64,000 nt of DNA from the NCBI GenBank assembly GCA_017623295.1, contig JAGAPK010000016.1, forward strand, positions 1 through 64,000, given 5' to 3'. Shown in pieces: positions 1 to 9,087 of the stretch; the stretch's first letter is position 1; each line of letters begins with the position of its first letter. The translations under genes and the position numbers were made by a program. The DNA comes from Lachnospiraceae bacterium. Lineage in GTDB: Bacteria; Bacillota; Clostridia; Lachnospirales; Lachnospiraceae. Below the pieces are notes generated by a model, which was not told the DNA's origin, ran no database searches, and saw only the letters and a list, made by a program, of their open reading frames with translations.

Positions 1-68
1 AAGACCTTTTTTTATTTTTTGCGATTTATTTTTGGCTTTTCGGAAGGATGAAACCGTACCGATTCGCT

Positions 69-93
69 AAAAACAAGGGATTTTTTATATCCC
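69..93 (-). terminator. weak terminator-like hairpin after the CvpA-like gene
   Basis: Read on the minus strand, GGGAT and ATCCC pair across a 7-nt loop and are followed by TTGTTTTT. The stem is only 5 bp, so this is a tentative end for the CvpA-like operon. Nothing else recognisable lies in 1-161. Confidence 0.35.
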
Positions 94-161
94 GTATCTC
101 GCGTGCTTTACTAATTTACCTCAAATACAATTAAATGTCAACACCCTTTTTAATATTTTTT

Positions 162-563
162 TCAAAAAATATAAATCCCGAAATAATCAAGCAATTTATA
201 TAAGAAAAAAGCAACAATAACTGCTTCGCAAAATCCCATAACTGCGCCTAATAATTTATTAAGACCTCCAATAACAGAAACATTCGTTATTCCTAAAATT
301 GGTTTAAACATCAAATTACATAGTTTCGAAACAATTCCGATTCCAACCAGAGCAATTACACATATCACCAAAGTACTAAATGCCTTTGCCATAATACTAC
401 TTACCATAAAAAAGACAAGAGCGATACATACGCACGAAACAATAGTTGATATAATGCTTACTATTTCTTTAATGATACCATTCTGAAATCCCTTTTTTAC
501 TCTGCCAATCGCTATAAGTAAAAAAATTAATAAAAATGCTATTTTCAAGTCAACTTCCAACAC
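162..563 (-). CDS. CvpA-like membrane protein
   Basis: This is a 133-residue, very hydrophobic protein with about four membrane segments. Its layout and the short glycine-containing turn before the last helix (VIGGLNKLLGAVMGF) fit the CvpA/colicin V production family, whose exact role in Gram-positives is not settled. It follows the DUF5711-like gene after 4 bases, so the two are co-transcribed. The listed start is a GTG with AAAGG almost touching it; a TTG one codon later has better spacing, so the exact start is uncertain. The family call is from topology and a short motif only. Confidence 0.6.
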   Translation of the reverse strand: MLEVDLKIAFLLIFLLIAIGRVKKGFQNGIIKEIVSIISTIVSCVCIALVFFMVSSIMAKAFSTLVICVIALVGIGIVSKLCNLMFKPILGITNVSVIGGLNKLLGAVMGFCEAVIVAFFLYKLLDYFGIYIF

Positions 564-567
564 CTTT

Positions 568-1770
568 CTATTTCAATTCAATTGTATCTATTGAATCCGC
601 TGTTACCAATACATATTTATATGAGGATGAAGTAGGTACCAATGCATATACAGCTTTATCAAACATTCCTGCATACTTCTGTACTCCATTCATATTATAA
701 ACCCGACACTCTGACTCATTATAAATAATAATCTGTTCCTCAGCAAATACAATATCTGAATATTCAATATCAAAATCAATTGAGCTGGCTAGCTGACCTG
801 ATTTATTATACACATCTAAACGATATCTGTTACTACTATCTGTACTGATAAATACCAATCCCACATAGTCTTGTCCATAATATATCTTCTGTATATCTTC
901 GCTTAACAAACATTCCGCAATGCTAACCGGCTTTTGTGCCCCTGCAAAAAACATAATTCTGTCGTCCGAAACGGCAAACGCCGTTTTTGTATCCAGAAAT
1001 CTTGTATATCCGACAATAACATCTAAATAATCATAACCGCTGACATAATTATCTGTATTGTTTTGTCCAACTGCTCCAAAGTTATAAAAAGCAACACTGG
1101 ATTTCATTTCACCACTGTCTACAAACAAATAGGATACACACACCAGTTTCCCATCCGGGGAAATTGATACGCTGAACGGATAACCGCTTTCTTCCATTGT
1201 TGTTCTAAAATGCACCAGTTCCTGGCCCTGCGTATCATAAAGATAAATCAAAGTAACATCCGAGTCATCCAAAACAGCAGCTACTACTCCGTTTGCCGAA
1301 ACACAAAAATCACGCAGTGGTTTGTTTGTCGTAATCTGTCCCAAAAGACCATTCGTATCCATTACATAGATATCTCTGCCATTATAATCGCCAATAGCGG
1401 CTACATTCTGACAGACATCAATCATTGGATTCTGCATTTCGAAAGTTTCATTCCAGACTGCATTGCCTTTTGCATCAATACAGTTCGTTCCATCCTTGCT
1501 ATAAGAAAGTATGTATCCCGAAAACGGAACTAACGTAGCATTCTGCTGCGTTGTAATTTCCACCGAAGAAACAACAACACTCTCTGTATAAATTTTATTT
1601 TCCCACTGAATCATAAGTGCCGCTGCTGCTGCCGCTAATAAAACTAATACAAGTATTGTTCTGTAAAAAATTGTAAATTTATGACTCTTAATTTTTTCTT
1701 TGTAGTTAATACGTTGAGCCGTTTCTTCACGTTTTTCTTTCTTTTTAAAGTAATCTCTAACGTTCGTCAT
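568..1770 (-). CDS. membrane-anchored beta-propeller-like protein (DUF5711 type)
   Basis: The 400-residue product has a basic cytoplasmic tail (residues 1-34), one membrane helix at about 36-55 (LVLVLLAAAAAALMIQW) and a large extracellular part. That part is built of repeating beta-rich blades of the type YILSYSKDG, IAAIGDYNG and VAAVLDDSD, as in PQQ/WD-like propellers. This matches the clostridial DUF5711 proteins, which have no known function. It lies between the LysM gene (78 bases upstream) and the CvpA-like gene (4 bases downstream). A hairpin formed by CCATAG and CTATGG at 1837-1854 includes the LysM stop codon and may separate the two genes. An envelope scaffold or sensor role is inference. 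Confidence 0.65.
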   Translation of the reverse strand: MTNVRDYFKKKEKREETAQRINYKEKIKSHKFTIFYRTILVLVLLAAAAAALMIQWENKIYTESVVVSSVEITTQQNATLVPFSGYILSYSKDGTNCIDAKGNAVWNETFEMQNPMIDVCQNVAAIGDYNGRDIYVMDTNGLLGQITTNKPLRDFCVSANGVVAAVLDDSDVTLIYLYDTQGQELVHFRTTMEESGYPFSVSISPDGKLVCVSYLFVDSGEMKSSVAFYNFGAVGQNNTDNYVSGYDYLDVIVGYTRFLDTKTAFAVSDDRIMFFAGAQKPVSIAECLLSEDIQKIYYGQDYVGLVFISTDSSNRYRLDVYNKSGQLASSIDFDIEYSDIVFAEEQIIIYNESECRVYNMNGVQKYAGMFDKAVYALVPTSSSYKYVLVTADSIDTIELK

Positions 1771-1848
1771 ACGTTATTCCTCATTTAATAAAAATCTATC
1801 TGTTTTTATCCATTAACATAGACAAGATTTATTGTACCATAGATTCGG

Positions 1849-3003
1849 CTATGGCAGTAATATTTTTTGACCATATTTTATATTATCCGGATTTTTAATC
1901 TGATTTAGTTCACAAATTTCCTTAACTTTATCTGTATTTCCATACACTTTCTGACTGATTGTATATAGAGTATCTCCCTTTTCAATCTGATAATATTGCG
2001 CCAAATCTTTTGCAGCTTCCTCATTTGTTTCTGTATTTTGCTCTGTTACTTCTTCACTTGCTTCAGCACTTTCTGTTTCTATCACTTCTCCGGTTGATTC
2101 TGCACTTTCTGTCTCCGGCGCTTCTTCGGCTGCTTCTGCACTTTCTGTCTCCGGCGCTTCTTCGGCTGCTTCTGCACTTTCTGTCTCCGGCGCTTCTTCG
2201 GCTGCTTCTGCATTTTCTTCTGCCACATGTTCATCCAGTTGGGTTAAATACAGCGTTGAACCTTCCATCCGAACAACTTCTTCTGCTTCTGCCGCATCTT
2301 CATTTTCAATTGCAAAAAAGACTTCTACCGCTGCCTGATTCAACTCTTCCAATTTACCATAGCTATTGGTCGTGTTAATAACAATCGCCGCCAGAATAAT
2401 AAAAACTGCTGTCAGCTGTATCGCAATAAATCCTCCTTTTGATTTTTGCGAATGGCTTGTCCTTTTAACTTGTTTTACAGCTTCCTTTTTCTCCTGCTCC
2501 CTTTCCTGCATTCTCTGCTTTTGAATGTCAAAAATCCTCTGTTCGGTATTGGCTGCGCGTTCCGTCTGCTTATCTGCTATTTCTCCACGCCCGGTCTGGC
2601 GAAACTCCGTCTGCGGTTGCGCCTTCTCCTTTTCCTGTTCTGTTCGCAGTTCTATCATATAATTTTGCATGGCTTCATTATTTTGATAAAAAATGTAGTA
2701 TCCGGTCAACTCATATGTCTTGTTTTTTTCCTGAATCGAAAAAACAGGCATGTCCATCACATAGCGGCAGGTAATTTCATGAAGTTTTTCATATTGGTTA
2801 AAATGAGAAATTTGTCTTTGAATTCCCGCTCCGTATATGTAGTACTTTTTCTCTCGCAATTCCTTTTTCCCAAAAAAGAAGAGTTTTCTATTTCTTTGTA
2901 CACTGCTTTGCTTTTTCAAATAGGACATTACATAATCTTCTACATATAATTGGTATTTTTCATCTTTTTCTCCTTTGTGAATCACAATATCGGATGTTTC
3001 CAT
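1849..3003 (-). CDS. single-pass membrane protein with acidic repeats and C-terminal LysM domain
   Basis: The protein has 384 residues. Residues 1-120 form an unrecognised globular region and 121-190 are charged and probably helical. A membrane helix lies at about 190-210. An extracellular Glu/Ala-rich stalk follows, with 12-residue repeats (AEAAEEAPETES three times exactly, then degenerate copies). The last 45 or so residues are a LysM domain (IEKGDTLYTISQKVYGN ... NPDNIKYGQKILLP), which binds peptidoglycan GlcNAc. The N-terminus therefore sits in the cytoplasm and the LysM at the wall. The start is an ATG behind GAGGAACAG. Unlike typical LysM hydrolases, no catalytic domain is visible. Confidence 0.75.
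   Translation of the reverse strand: METSDIVIHKGEKDEKYQLYVEDYVMSYLKKQSSVQRNRKLFFFGKKELREKKYYIYGAGIQRQISHFNQYEKLHEITCRYVMDMPVFSIQEKNKTYELTGYYIFYQNNEAMQNYMIELRTEQEKEKAQPQTEFRQTGRGEIADKQTERAANTEQRIFDIQKQRMQEREQEKKEAVKQVKRTSHSQKSKGGFIAIQLTAVFIILAAIVINTTNSYGKLEELNQAAVEVFFAIENEDAAEAEEVVRMEGSTLYLTQLDEHVAEENAEAAEEAPETESAEAAEEAPETESAEAAEEAPETESAESTGEVIETESAEASEEVTEQNTETNEEAAKDLAQYYQIEKGDTLYTISQKVYGNTDKVKEICELNQIKNPDNIKYGQKILLP
2099..2206. repeat. three tandem 36-bp coding repeats
   Basis: The unit TCTGCACTTTCTGTCTCCGG plus 16 more bases occurs three times without a mismatch at 2099-2134, 2135-2170 and 2171-2206. Degenerate copies flank it (about 2027-2098 and from 2207). It encodes the 12-residue acidic repeat in the stalk of the LysM protein. 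Exact identity at DNA level points to recent slippage or recombination. Confidence 0.95.
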
Positions 3004-3098
3004 CTGTTCCTCACACCTTTCCTACGCCATATAGAGGCATACTTTTTCTCAATATAGCATATGACAAGTGCGAAATTTATCAAATTGTGCGCATTCGT

Positions 3099-3143
3099 AA
3101 AAAAGGATATGAATCATGAAAAAAATCTTCACAATCCATATCC
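3099..3143 (-). terminator. Rho-independent terminator of galM
   Basis: On the minus strand GGATATG pairs with CATATCC. A second inner helix, GTGAA with TTCAT, lies beyond a small internal loop, and six T follow. It begins about 60 bases after the galM stop. Confidence 0.8.
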
Positions 3144-3205
3144 CAAGTATCACAATAACTATCTCATTCAATAGAGCAATTCACAAATCATCATTGGCAA
3201 AAACC

Positions 3206-4249
3206 TTACACGAACTGATAAACCGTCACTGCATCGTATTCACGATTCGGTCCGAAAACAGCAGATGGAAATTGCGGCTTATTGATAGTATCCGGATAAT
3301 ACTGTGTTTCTAAACACATACCGGTTCTTGGCTCATAAACCGCACCAGCCTTGCCATTTTCTTTACTGATACAATTACCTGCATAGAACTGTACTCCCGG
3401 CAGAGTCGTATAGGTTTTCATTTTTCTGCCACTCTTAGGATCTTCTAACAAAGCAATTTCGCGTAATGTACCATCTGCATTGTCAATTACCCAGTTATGG
3501 TCATATCCCAATGTCAGTTTTAACTGTTCAAAATCAGCATTAATATCCTGTCCAACCGGTTTTGCTGTTGTAAAGTCCATTGGCGTTCCTGCTACTGATG
3601 CAATTTCTCCAGTCGGAATAGCTCCCGGAACAACCGGTGTGTAATTGCTTGCATAAAGTGTCAAAATATGGTCTTCAATTTTACCCGCTTTATGACCACT
3701 CAAATTAAAATAAGTATGATTTGTCATATTAATCAACGTGTCTGCATCCGAAGTAGCGTGGTATGCCAGTTTTAACTCATTATCATCGGAAAGACTATAG
3801 GTCACAGAAATTTTCTTGTTTCCCGGGAATCCCATATCGCCATCCGGCGCTTCCAAAGAAAAAGTTACGCTGTTATCATCATTAACAACTGCATCCCATA
3901 CACGTTTATGATAAGCAAGTTCTATATGGCTGTGTAAATTGTTTGGTCCATCATTCACATCTACCTGATAGGTCTTTCCATTGATTTCAAATTTAGCATT
4001 ACCGATGCGGTTAGCATTCGGTCCGATTGTTGCACCAAAGAAACTACCGTTGCCATAGTAGCCTTCCAGATTATCAAAACCAAGTACAACATCCTCTGTA
4101 TTTCCTTCTGCATCAGGCACATACAGATTAACTAAAATTGCACCGAAGTTAATTACTCTTGCTTTCATGCCTTTGGCATTTTCCAATGTAAAAGCATAAA
4201 CTTCTTTCCCCTCTTTGGTTGTACCAAATATTTCTTTTGCAATACCCAT
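3206..4249 (-). CDS. galM: aldose 1-epimerase (mutarotase)
   Basis: The 347-residue product interconverts alpha and beta anomers of hexoses such as galactose and glucose in the cytoplasm. Family landmarks are readable in order: the N-terminal NFGAILVNLYVPD strand, GPNANRIGNAKFEINGKTY, DGPNNLHS with its conserved His, NMTNHTYFNLSGH with the catalytic His, and GVQFYAGN. A C-terminal Glu in CLETQYYPDTIN is the likely general base. Length is usual for the family. The RBS AGAGGA lies 10 bases before the ATG. It follows recR by 40 bases and ends at its own terminator, so it may be the last gene of the dnaX-ybaB-recR run. No Leloir-pathway genes are nearby. Confidence 0.93.
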   Translation of the reverse strand: MGIAKEIFGTTKEGKEVYAFTLENAKGMKARVINFGAILVNLYVPDAEGNTEDVVLGFDNLEGYYGNGSFFGATIGPNANRIGNAKFEINGKTYQVDVNDGPNNLHSHIELAYHKRVWDAVVNDDNSVTFSLEAPDGDMGFPGNKKISVTYSLSDDNELKLAYHATSDADTLINMTNHTYFNLSGHKAGKIEDHILTLYASNYTPVVPGAIPTGEIASVAGTPMDFTTAKPVGQDINADFEQLKLTLGYDHNWVIDNADGTLREIALLEDPKSGRKMKTYTTLPGVQFYAGNCISKENGKAGAVYEPRTGMCLETQYYPDTINKPQFPSAVFGPNREYDAVTVYQFV

Positions 4250-4289
4250 TATAAATTTATCCTCTCTTCCCTCATAATTTATTCTTAAT

Positions 4290-4886
4290 CTAAAGTTCTG
4301 TTCGACCTTCCAGCGCTCGCAGCAAAGTCACTTCATCAATGTATTCCAGGTCACCGCCTACCGGAACGCCACTTGCAATTCTTGTTACCTTGATACCGGT
4401 TGGTTTTATCAGCTTGCTGATATACATTGCAGTGGTTTCACCTTCTAAGCTGGAATTGGTCGCAATAATCACTTCATTAACCTCTTCCTGAAGCCGCTGC
4501 ATCAATTCTTTTAACTTAATATCGTTCGGTCCCACACCCAACATTGGAGAAATCGCACCATGCAGTACATGATATACACCGGTATATTTTCCAGTCTTCT
4601 CATATGCCGCCAAATCTCTGGTATTTTCCACTACCATAATTGTCTTATGGTCTCTGCCAAGATTTGCACAAACCGGGCAGATTTCCTGGTCTGTCAGTGT
4701 AAAACATTCTTTACAATATCTGACGTTCGCTTTCGCCTCCATGATTGTCGTTGCCAGTCTGTCCACCTTATCTTTTGGCATATTAATTAAATGAAATGCC
4801 AGTCTTTGTGCTGATTTGTTTCCAATACCCGGAAGTGCCGCAAGCTCTTCAATTAGTTTATTGATATGTCCGCTGTACAAATCCAT
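4290..4886 (-). CDS. recR: recombination mediator RecR
   Basis: RecR (198 residues) works with RecF and RecO to load RecA at gapped DNA. The N-terminal helix-hairpin-helix ([19 protein letters not shown]), the zinc finger [16 protein letters not shown] and the Toprim domain starting at [14 protein letters not shown] are all present, followed by the C-terminal Walker-like segment. Its ATG overlaps the ybaB stop by one base (TAATG), and its RBS GGAGG sits inside the end of ybaB, so the two are translationally coupled. This is the usual dnaX-ybaB-recR order of Firmicutes. Confidence 0.97.
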   Translation of the reverse strand: MDLYSGHINKLIEELAALPGIGNKSAQRLAFHLINMPKDKVDRLATTIMEAKANVRYCKECFTLTDQEICPVCANLGRDHKTIMVVENTRDLAAYEKTGKYTGVYHVLHGAISPMLGVGPNDIKLKELMQRLQEEVNEVIIATNSSLEGETTAMYISKLIKPTGIKVTRIASGVPVGGDLEYIDEVTLLRALEGRTEL

Positions 4887-5239
4887 TAGAAAGGAAATCC
4901 TCCGCCGAGTCCAAGTCCGCCGGTCATTTTATTCATCACCTCTGCATTAGCTTCTTCTGCCATACGAAGCGCTTCATTGGTTGCCGCCATAACAAGGTCT
5001 TCCAACATTTCAACATCATCCGGATCGACTACTTCCTGTGATAATTTTACTTTTGTAATTTCTTTCTTACCGGTAACAGTTACTTCTACTGCACCGCCGC
5101 CAGCTTTTGCCGTAAACTCTTTTACTTCCAATTCTTTCTGGCTTTCTTCCATCTGACGCTGCATTCTCTGCGCCTGTTTCATTAAATTGTTCATGTTGCC
5201 AGGCATTGCTCCGCCCGGAAATCCTCCACGTTTTGCCAT
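4886..5239 (-). CDS. YbaB/EbfC family nucleoid-associated protein
   Basis: This 117-residue protein has a Gly/Met/Asn-rich start, a helical [20 protein letters not shown] segment, the beta-strand core [19 protein letters not shown] and a glycine-rich tail ([11 protein letters not shown]). Members dimerise as tweezers and bind DNA without strong sequence demands. It begins two bases after dnaX and overlaps recR by one base. Gene order and sequence agree, so the call is firm, although the physiological role of the family is not settled. Confidence 0.95.
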   Translation of the reverse strand: MAKRGGFPGGAMPGNMNNLMKQAQRMQRQMEESQKELEVKEFTAKAGGGAVEVTVTGKKEITKVKLSQEVVDPDDVEMLEDLVMAATNEALRMAEEANAEVMNKMTGGLGLGGGFPF

Positions 5240-5241
5240 TG

Positions 5242-6840
5242 TTATTGTCCTTCCTCTTCTTCCTCTTCTATTTCCATATGAATAATCTGACTCAAATCTA
5301 CATAGTTTTGCTCAAAACTTTGCTCGCCTCTTATGCTTTGAATCGTCACTTCAATTTCTTTCCCTGCAAAATCGGATATTATCTGTTCCAAAAGCTGCTT
5401 GCTTCCTTCATGTTTCATCAAATAATCCGATGGCAGTCCATCTTCTACTACAATCATCAGTTTGTTATCCCCGCCAAGACTCAAGCGCGCATCTTTCAGA
5501 TACTGCTTCATTGGCATGGAAGTCATCGCCACAACTGACGGCCACTTACTGACAATCATTTTGACATCTTCCGGAATTGCCCTATCTAGCTTCGGACGAT
5601 TTACCGGTGCTGCCGGTTGCGCGGTCATTCCCTGTTCGCCTGTATAGGGAACAGATGCTCCACCTGCTGCCAGTGCTGCAATCACACCTTTTTCCAATTT
5701 ATCTTCTATCGTACGGACTCTGTCTAAAACAGAAGTCTGATCCGTTTCCATGCTTGGACGGCACAACTTTATCAAAGCTATCTCAATCAAAATACGCTTC
5801 TGTGCTGCGTATTTTATCTGACCGGAAAGCTCTGAAAAAATTCGAATATACCGCATGATTGTATCTGCCTCTATCATCTGAGCTTCTTCTTTTAATCTTG
5901 CCAGATTATCGGAAGATACATCTATAATATCTTCTATGTCGTCGGATGCTTTGATAAGCAGAAGGTTGCGCAGATACCATGTGAAATCTGTAACAAACTG
6001 TGTCAATTCCCTTCCCTGCATGACAATTTCTTCCAACAGAGAAATACATTCCAAAACATCCTGCTCCACCACACTACGAAGCAATCTGCTGAACACTTCC
6101 GTATCTACTGCCCCAAGAACATCCAGTACTTTATCATAAGTAAGTTCCTGTCCAAAATGAAATGCAATACACTGATCTAACAGACTAAGCGCATCACGCA
6201 TAGAACCATCTGCTGTTTTGGCAATATAACGAAGTGCTTTTTCTTCTACTGCAATTTCTTCCTTCTCCATCAATTCGCGAAGTCTGTCTGTAATCGTGTC
6301 GATGGTAATTCTTTTAAAATCATACCGCTGACAGCGGGATAAAATCGTAATCGGAATCTTATGCACTTCGGTTGTCGCCAAAATAAAAATAACATAGGAC
6401 GGCGGCTCTTCCAATGTTTTAAGGAGTGCATTAAATGCTCCTATGGAAAGCATATGAACCTCGTCGATAATATAAACCTTATATTTTCCTTCTGCCGGAG
6501 AATAAGATACTTCATCTACGATTTCTCTGATATTATCTACACCGTTGTTGGAAGCCGCATCGATTTCGATTACATTCATGCTGACCCCTGCTGCAATTGC
6601 CTTACAGGTCGCACACTCACCACACGGACTTCCATCCACCGGGTTTTCACAATTTACTGCTTTGGCAAAAATCTTCGCAATCGTCGTCTTACCCGTTCCT
6701 CTTGTTCCGCAGAAAAGGTAAGCATGTCCGATACGTTCCGCCTTAATCTGATTTTTTAACGTTGTTACAATATGTTCCTGTCCCTTGACACTCTCAAAAG
6801 AGTCCGGTCGGAACTTTCTATAAAGTGCTGTATATGACAT
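5242..6840 (-). CDS. dnaX: DNA polymerase III subunit gamma/tau
   Basis: The 532-residue clamp-loader ATPase carries a P-loop GTRGTGKTT at about 45-53, zinc-binding cysteines in [16 protein letters not shown] (64-79), Walker B IDEVHML, and sensor 1 in [13 protein letters not shown]. The arginine finger lies in LSRCQRYDF. The C-terminal part ends in an acidic tail ([10 protein letters not shown]). Length fits a Firmicute tau form. I did not find an obvious E. coli-style frameshift slippery site, so a separate gamma form is not predicted. It follows pfkA by 40 bases and leads the ybaB-recR run. Confidence 0.97.
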   Translation of the reverse strand: MSYTALYRKFRPDSFESVKGQEHIVTTLKNQIKAERIGHAYLFCGTRGTGKTTIAKIFAKAVNCENPVDGSPCGECATCKAIAAGVSMNVIEIDAASNNGVDNIREIVDEVSYSPAEGKYKVYIIDEVHMLSIGAFNALLKTLEEPPSYVIFILATTEVHKIPITILSRCQRYDFKRITIDTITDRLRELMEKEEIAVEEKALRYIAKTADGSMRDALSLLDQCIAFHFGQELTYDKVLDVLGAVDTEVFSRLLRSVVEQDVLECISLLEEIVMQGRELTQFVTDFTWYLRNLLLIKASDDIEDIIDVSSDNLARLKEEAQMIEADTIMRYIRIFSELSGQIKYAAQKRILIEIALIKLCRPSMETDQTSVLDRVRTIEDKLEKGVIAALAAGGASVPYTGEQGMTAQPAAPVNRPKLDRAIPEDVKMIVSKWPSVVAMTSMPMKQYLKDARLSLGGDNKLMIVVEDGLPSDYLMKHEGSKQLLEQIISDFAGKEIEVTIQSIRGEQSFEQNYVDLSQIIHMEIEEEEEEGQ

Positions 6841-6880
6841 TTTTTCCTCCTTGCCGCATGCACTCTATACAGCAATCTTT

Positions 6881-7954
6881 TTAGTCACCGAAGCTGATGC
6901 CGGTCATTTTTGCTTCTTGAACGATAGTTGCATCCGGAGATACCATTTTTAATTTGCCGGCAACTTCTTCAAGTGGCACTTTCACGATTTCTCTGTTCTT
7001 ATATCCTACCATAAATCCGTATTCGCCATTCAGAATCATTTTTCCTGCTTCTGCACCAAGACGTGTTGCAAATACACGGTCATAAGGACAAGGACTACCA
7101 CCACGCTGTGTATGTCCCGGAACTGTTACACGCACTTCTTTGCCGGTCTTTTTCTGGATGCGGTCAGCAATCTCATAAGAAACAGACGGATATTTGTAAT
7201 TCTTCATCTTCTCTTTGTATTCTTTCTTGGAAAGCTTCGCATCTTCTTTGGAAATAGCACCTTCTGCAACTGCCATAATTGTAAACTTGGAACCACGTGC
7301 CGAACGAGCCTCAATCGCCTCAATTACTTTATCAATGTCATAAGGAATTTCCGGAATCAGAATGATATCTGCACCACCAGCAATACCGGCATTCAAAGTC
7401 AACCATCCAACCTTATGTCCCATAACTTCCACAATAAAAATACGTCCGTGAGAAGAAGCTGTTGTATGGATGCAGTCAATACAGTCAGTTGCAATATTTA
7501 CTGCACTCTGGAAACCAAAAGTCATATCAGTTCCCCATAAATCATTATCGATTGTCTTAGGAAGTGTTACCACATTCAGTCCTTCTTCACGAAGCAGATT
7601 TGCTGTCTTATGAGTTCCGTTACCACCCAGAATAACAAGACAATCCAATTTCAGCTTATAATAATTCTGCTTCATTGCCTCTACTTTATCAAGTCCGTTC
7701 TCATCCGGCTCTCTCATCAATTTAAAAGGAGTTCTGGAGCTTCCAAGAATCGTACCACCCTTCGTCAGAATACCAGAAAAATCTGCTCCTGTTAACATAC
7801 GGAAATCTCCGTAAATCAATCCTTTGTAGCCCTCTAAAAATCCGTAAATCTCTACATCTTCTCCACTACAGGATAAACATTTTACCACGCCACGCATAGC
7901 AGCATTCAGTGCCTGGCAATCTCCACCGCTGGTCAACATACCGATTCTTTTCAT
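6881..7954 (-). CDS. pfkA: 6-phosphofructokinase, group III type
   Basis: The enzyme (357 residues) phosphorylates fructose 6-phosphate in glycolysis. Conserved blocks are GGDCQALNAAMRG (10-22), GGTILGSSRTPF (66-77), GGNGT (110-114), PKTIDNDL (132-139) and GHTQRGGSP. Two diagnostic positions disagree. Lys133 in PKTIDND is typical of PPi-dependent or group III enzymes, whereas Gly113 in GGNGT is typical of ATP users, so ATP use in a group III scaffold is the best inference. Asn112 stands where E. coli PfkA has the Mg-binding Asp103. The gene has its own promoter at 8011-8039 and RBS AAGGAGG. Confidence 0.9.
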   Translation of the reverse strand: MKRIGMLTSGGDCQALNAAMRGVVKCLSCSGEDVEIYGFLEGYKGLIYGDFRMLTGADFSGILTKGGTILGSSRTPFKLMREPDENGLDKVEAMKQNYYKLKLDCLVILGGNGTHKTANLLREEGLNVVTLPKTIDNDLWGTDMTFGFQSAVNIATDCIDCIHTTASSHGRIFIVEVMGHKVGWLTLNAGIAGGADIILIPEIPYDIDKVIEAIEARSARGSKFTIMAVAEGAISKEDAKLSKKEYKEKMKNYKYPSVSYEIADRIQKKTGKEVRVTVPGHTQRGGSPCPYDRVFATRLGAEAGKMILNGEYGFMVGYKNREIVKVPLEEVAGKLKMVSPDATIVQEAKMTGISFGD

Positions 7955-8010
7955 GTTAGTTCCTCCTTCTTACAATCCCATAAAATATGTTTTCACAACA
8001 CATTAATTAA

Positions 8011-8039
8011 ATTATATAATATTTTAAAAAGTATCACAA
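8011..8039 (-). promoter_or_regulatory. promoter of pfkA
   Basis: On the minus strand TTGTGA (8034-8039) and TATAAT (8011-8016) are separated by 17 bases, a good housekeeping promoter upstream of pfkA. It is divergent from the tRNA-Ser promoter. Confidence 0.7.
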
Positions 8040-8049
8040 TGCTTTCTTC

Positions 8050-8064
8050 CGAAAAAGCTTTTCG
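8050..8064. promoter_or_regulatory. inverted repeat between divergent promoters, possible operator
   Basis: CGAAAA-AGC-TTTTCG is a perfect 6-bp inverted repeat lying just upstream of both the pfkA and tRNA-Ser -35 boxes. The position suits a repressor or activator site, but no cognate regulator is visible. Confidence 0.3.
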
Positions 8065-8082
8065 AAAAAGGTCAGTTGACAG

Positions 8083-8111
8083 TTGACGAACAAACTTTGA
8101 ACCGATATAAT
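8083..8111 (+). promoter_or_regulatory. promoter of tRNA-Ser
   Basis: TTGACG (8083-8088), a 17-base spacer and a perfect TATAAT (8106-8111) lie 18 bases before the tRNA. A second TTGACA overlaps just upstream. Confidence 0.8.
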
Positions 8112-8129
8112 TTGATATGTTATGAATGA

Positions 8130-8214
8130 GGAGGGTTGTCCGAGTGGTTTAAGGTGCAGCTCTCGAAAAGCTGTGTGCCGCAAGGCACCGTGGGTTCGAA
8201 TCCCATGCCCTCCG
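8130..8214 (+). tRNA. tRNA-Ser (anticodon CGA)
   Basis: The acceptor arms GGAGGGT and GCCCTCC pair. The anticodon arm CAGCT-CTCGAAA-AGCTG presents CGA at positions 34-36, which reads UCG. There is a long variable arm (GTGCCGCAAGGCAC) as expected for a class II tRNA, and the T-loop is GTTCGAATC. CCA is not encoded. Downstream an A/T hairpin (ATAAAAA with the opposing ATTTTTAT) at about 8226-8243 may end the transcript against the convergent aldolase gene. Confidence 0.97.
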
Positions 8215-8241
8215 TTCTTGTATAAAAATCTCTTTGAATTT

Positions 8242-9087
8242 TTATCCTCTGTTTACAGAACCAAATAATTTCATTTTTTCTGCAACCACTTCTTTCATTG
8301 CATCAATTTCATAAGGAATCAACCCCATCATTGTTGCAGCACCTTCCGCAAGTCCTTTTTCAATGCCTCTTTTTCCGGCCTTATCAATATCTGTAAAAAT
8401 ATTTACCTTGCTAATACCATTCTGTATTGCAATACGGAAATCATCGTCCAAAAGTCCACTTCCTCCATGAAGCACTAATGGCAGATTGGTTTTCTGTGCG
8501 ATAATTCGAATACGTTCAAAATCCAGTTTCGGTGCAAATTTATAATCTCCATGAGCATTTCCGACTGCTACTGCAAGAGAATCTACCCCTGTACGCCTTA
8601 CAAAATCTTCTGCCATATCAGGATTCGTATAATAATCACTTGGATTTAATAACTTGCCGGCTCCCTCGTTATCTCCCACGTGACCTAATTCACCTTCAAC
8701 CGTAACTCCAACTGCATGACAAATCTTGACCATTTCTGCCACTCTCATTACATTCTCTTCATAATCAGTCGTAGAACAATCATACATGATAGATGTAAAG
8801 CCTAGTTTCAAAGCCTCCATACAACGTTCAAAGGTCAAACCATGATCATAGTGAACGCAAACCGGAACGGATGCTTTTTGAGCCATCGGTATCAGATACT
8901 CTGCCACACGTTCCAGTTCCATTGCCGGAAGCAAAATTTCTGCAGTTCCAATCATAACCGGCGCCTGCAATTCTTCTGCCGTTTCAATCACAGCACGAGC
9001 CATTTCCACATTGACCGCATTAAAAAAACCAACTCCATACCCTTTTTCTTTGGCCGGTAGTAATAAATCATTCATATTAACTAACAT
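8242..9087 (-). CDS. class II fructose-bisphosphate/ketose-bisphosphate aldolase
   Basis: The 281-residue zinc aldolase cleaves ketose 1,6-bisphosphates into DHAP and an aldehyde. Zinc and catalytic motifs are readable: VHYDHG (catalytic Asp and zinc His), EGELGH, GNAHGDYKFAP with a zinc His, LHGGSG with the third zinc His, and KVNIFTDID, which holds the phosphate. It overlaps the upstream PfkB-family kinase by 11 bases, so the kinase product is probably its substrate, as in tagatose- or fructose-type routes. Whether the natural substrate is fructose- or tagatose-bisphosphate cannot be told from sequence alone. Confidence 0.92.
   Translation of the reverse strand: MLVNMNDLLLPAKEKGYGVGFFNAVNVEMARAVIETAEELQAPVMIGTAEILLPAMELERVAEYLIPMAQKASVPVCVHYDHGLTFERCMEALKLGFTSIMYDCSTTDYEENVMRVAEMVKICHAVGVTVEGELGHVGDNEGAGKLLNPSDYYTNPDMAEDFVRRTGVDSLAVAVGNAHGDYKFAPKLDFERIRIIAQKTNLPLVLHGGSGLLDDDFRIAIQNGISKVNIFTDIDKAGKRGIEKGLAEGAATMMGLIPYEIDAMKEVVAEKMKLFGSVNRG

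Noticed and set aside
2099-2206. Regular 36-bp repeats as a possible CRISPR array
   Set aside because: Units are directly adjacent with no spacers and encode an in-frame 12-residue protein repeat; no cas genes are near.
1959-2378. Long plus-strand open frame, Leu-rich
   Set aside because: It is the antisense shadow of the LysM protein's acidic repeats; no RBS or promoter.
5242-6840. Programmed frameshift in dnaX making a gamma form
   Set aside because: I saw no A-rich slippery heptamer with hairpin like that of E. coli in the expected region.
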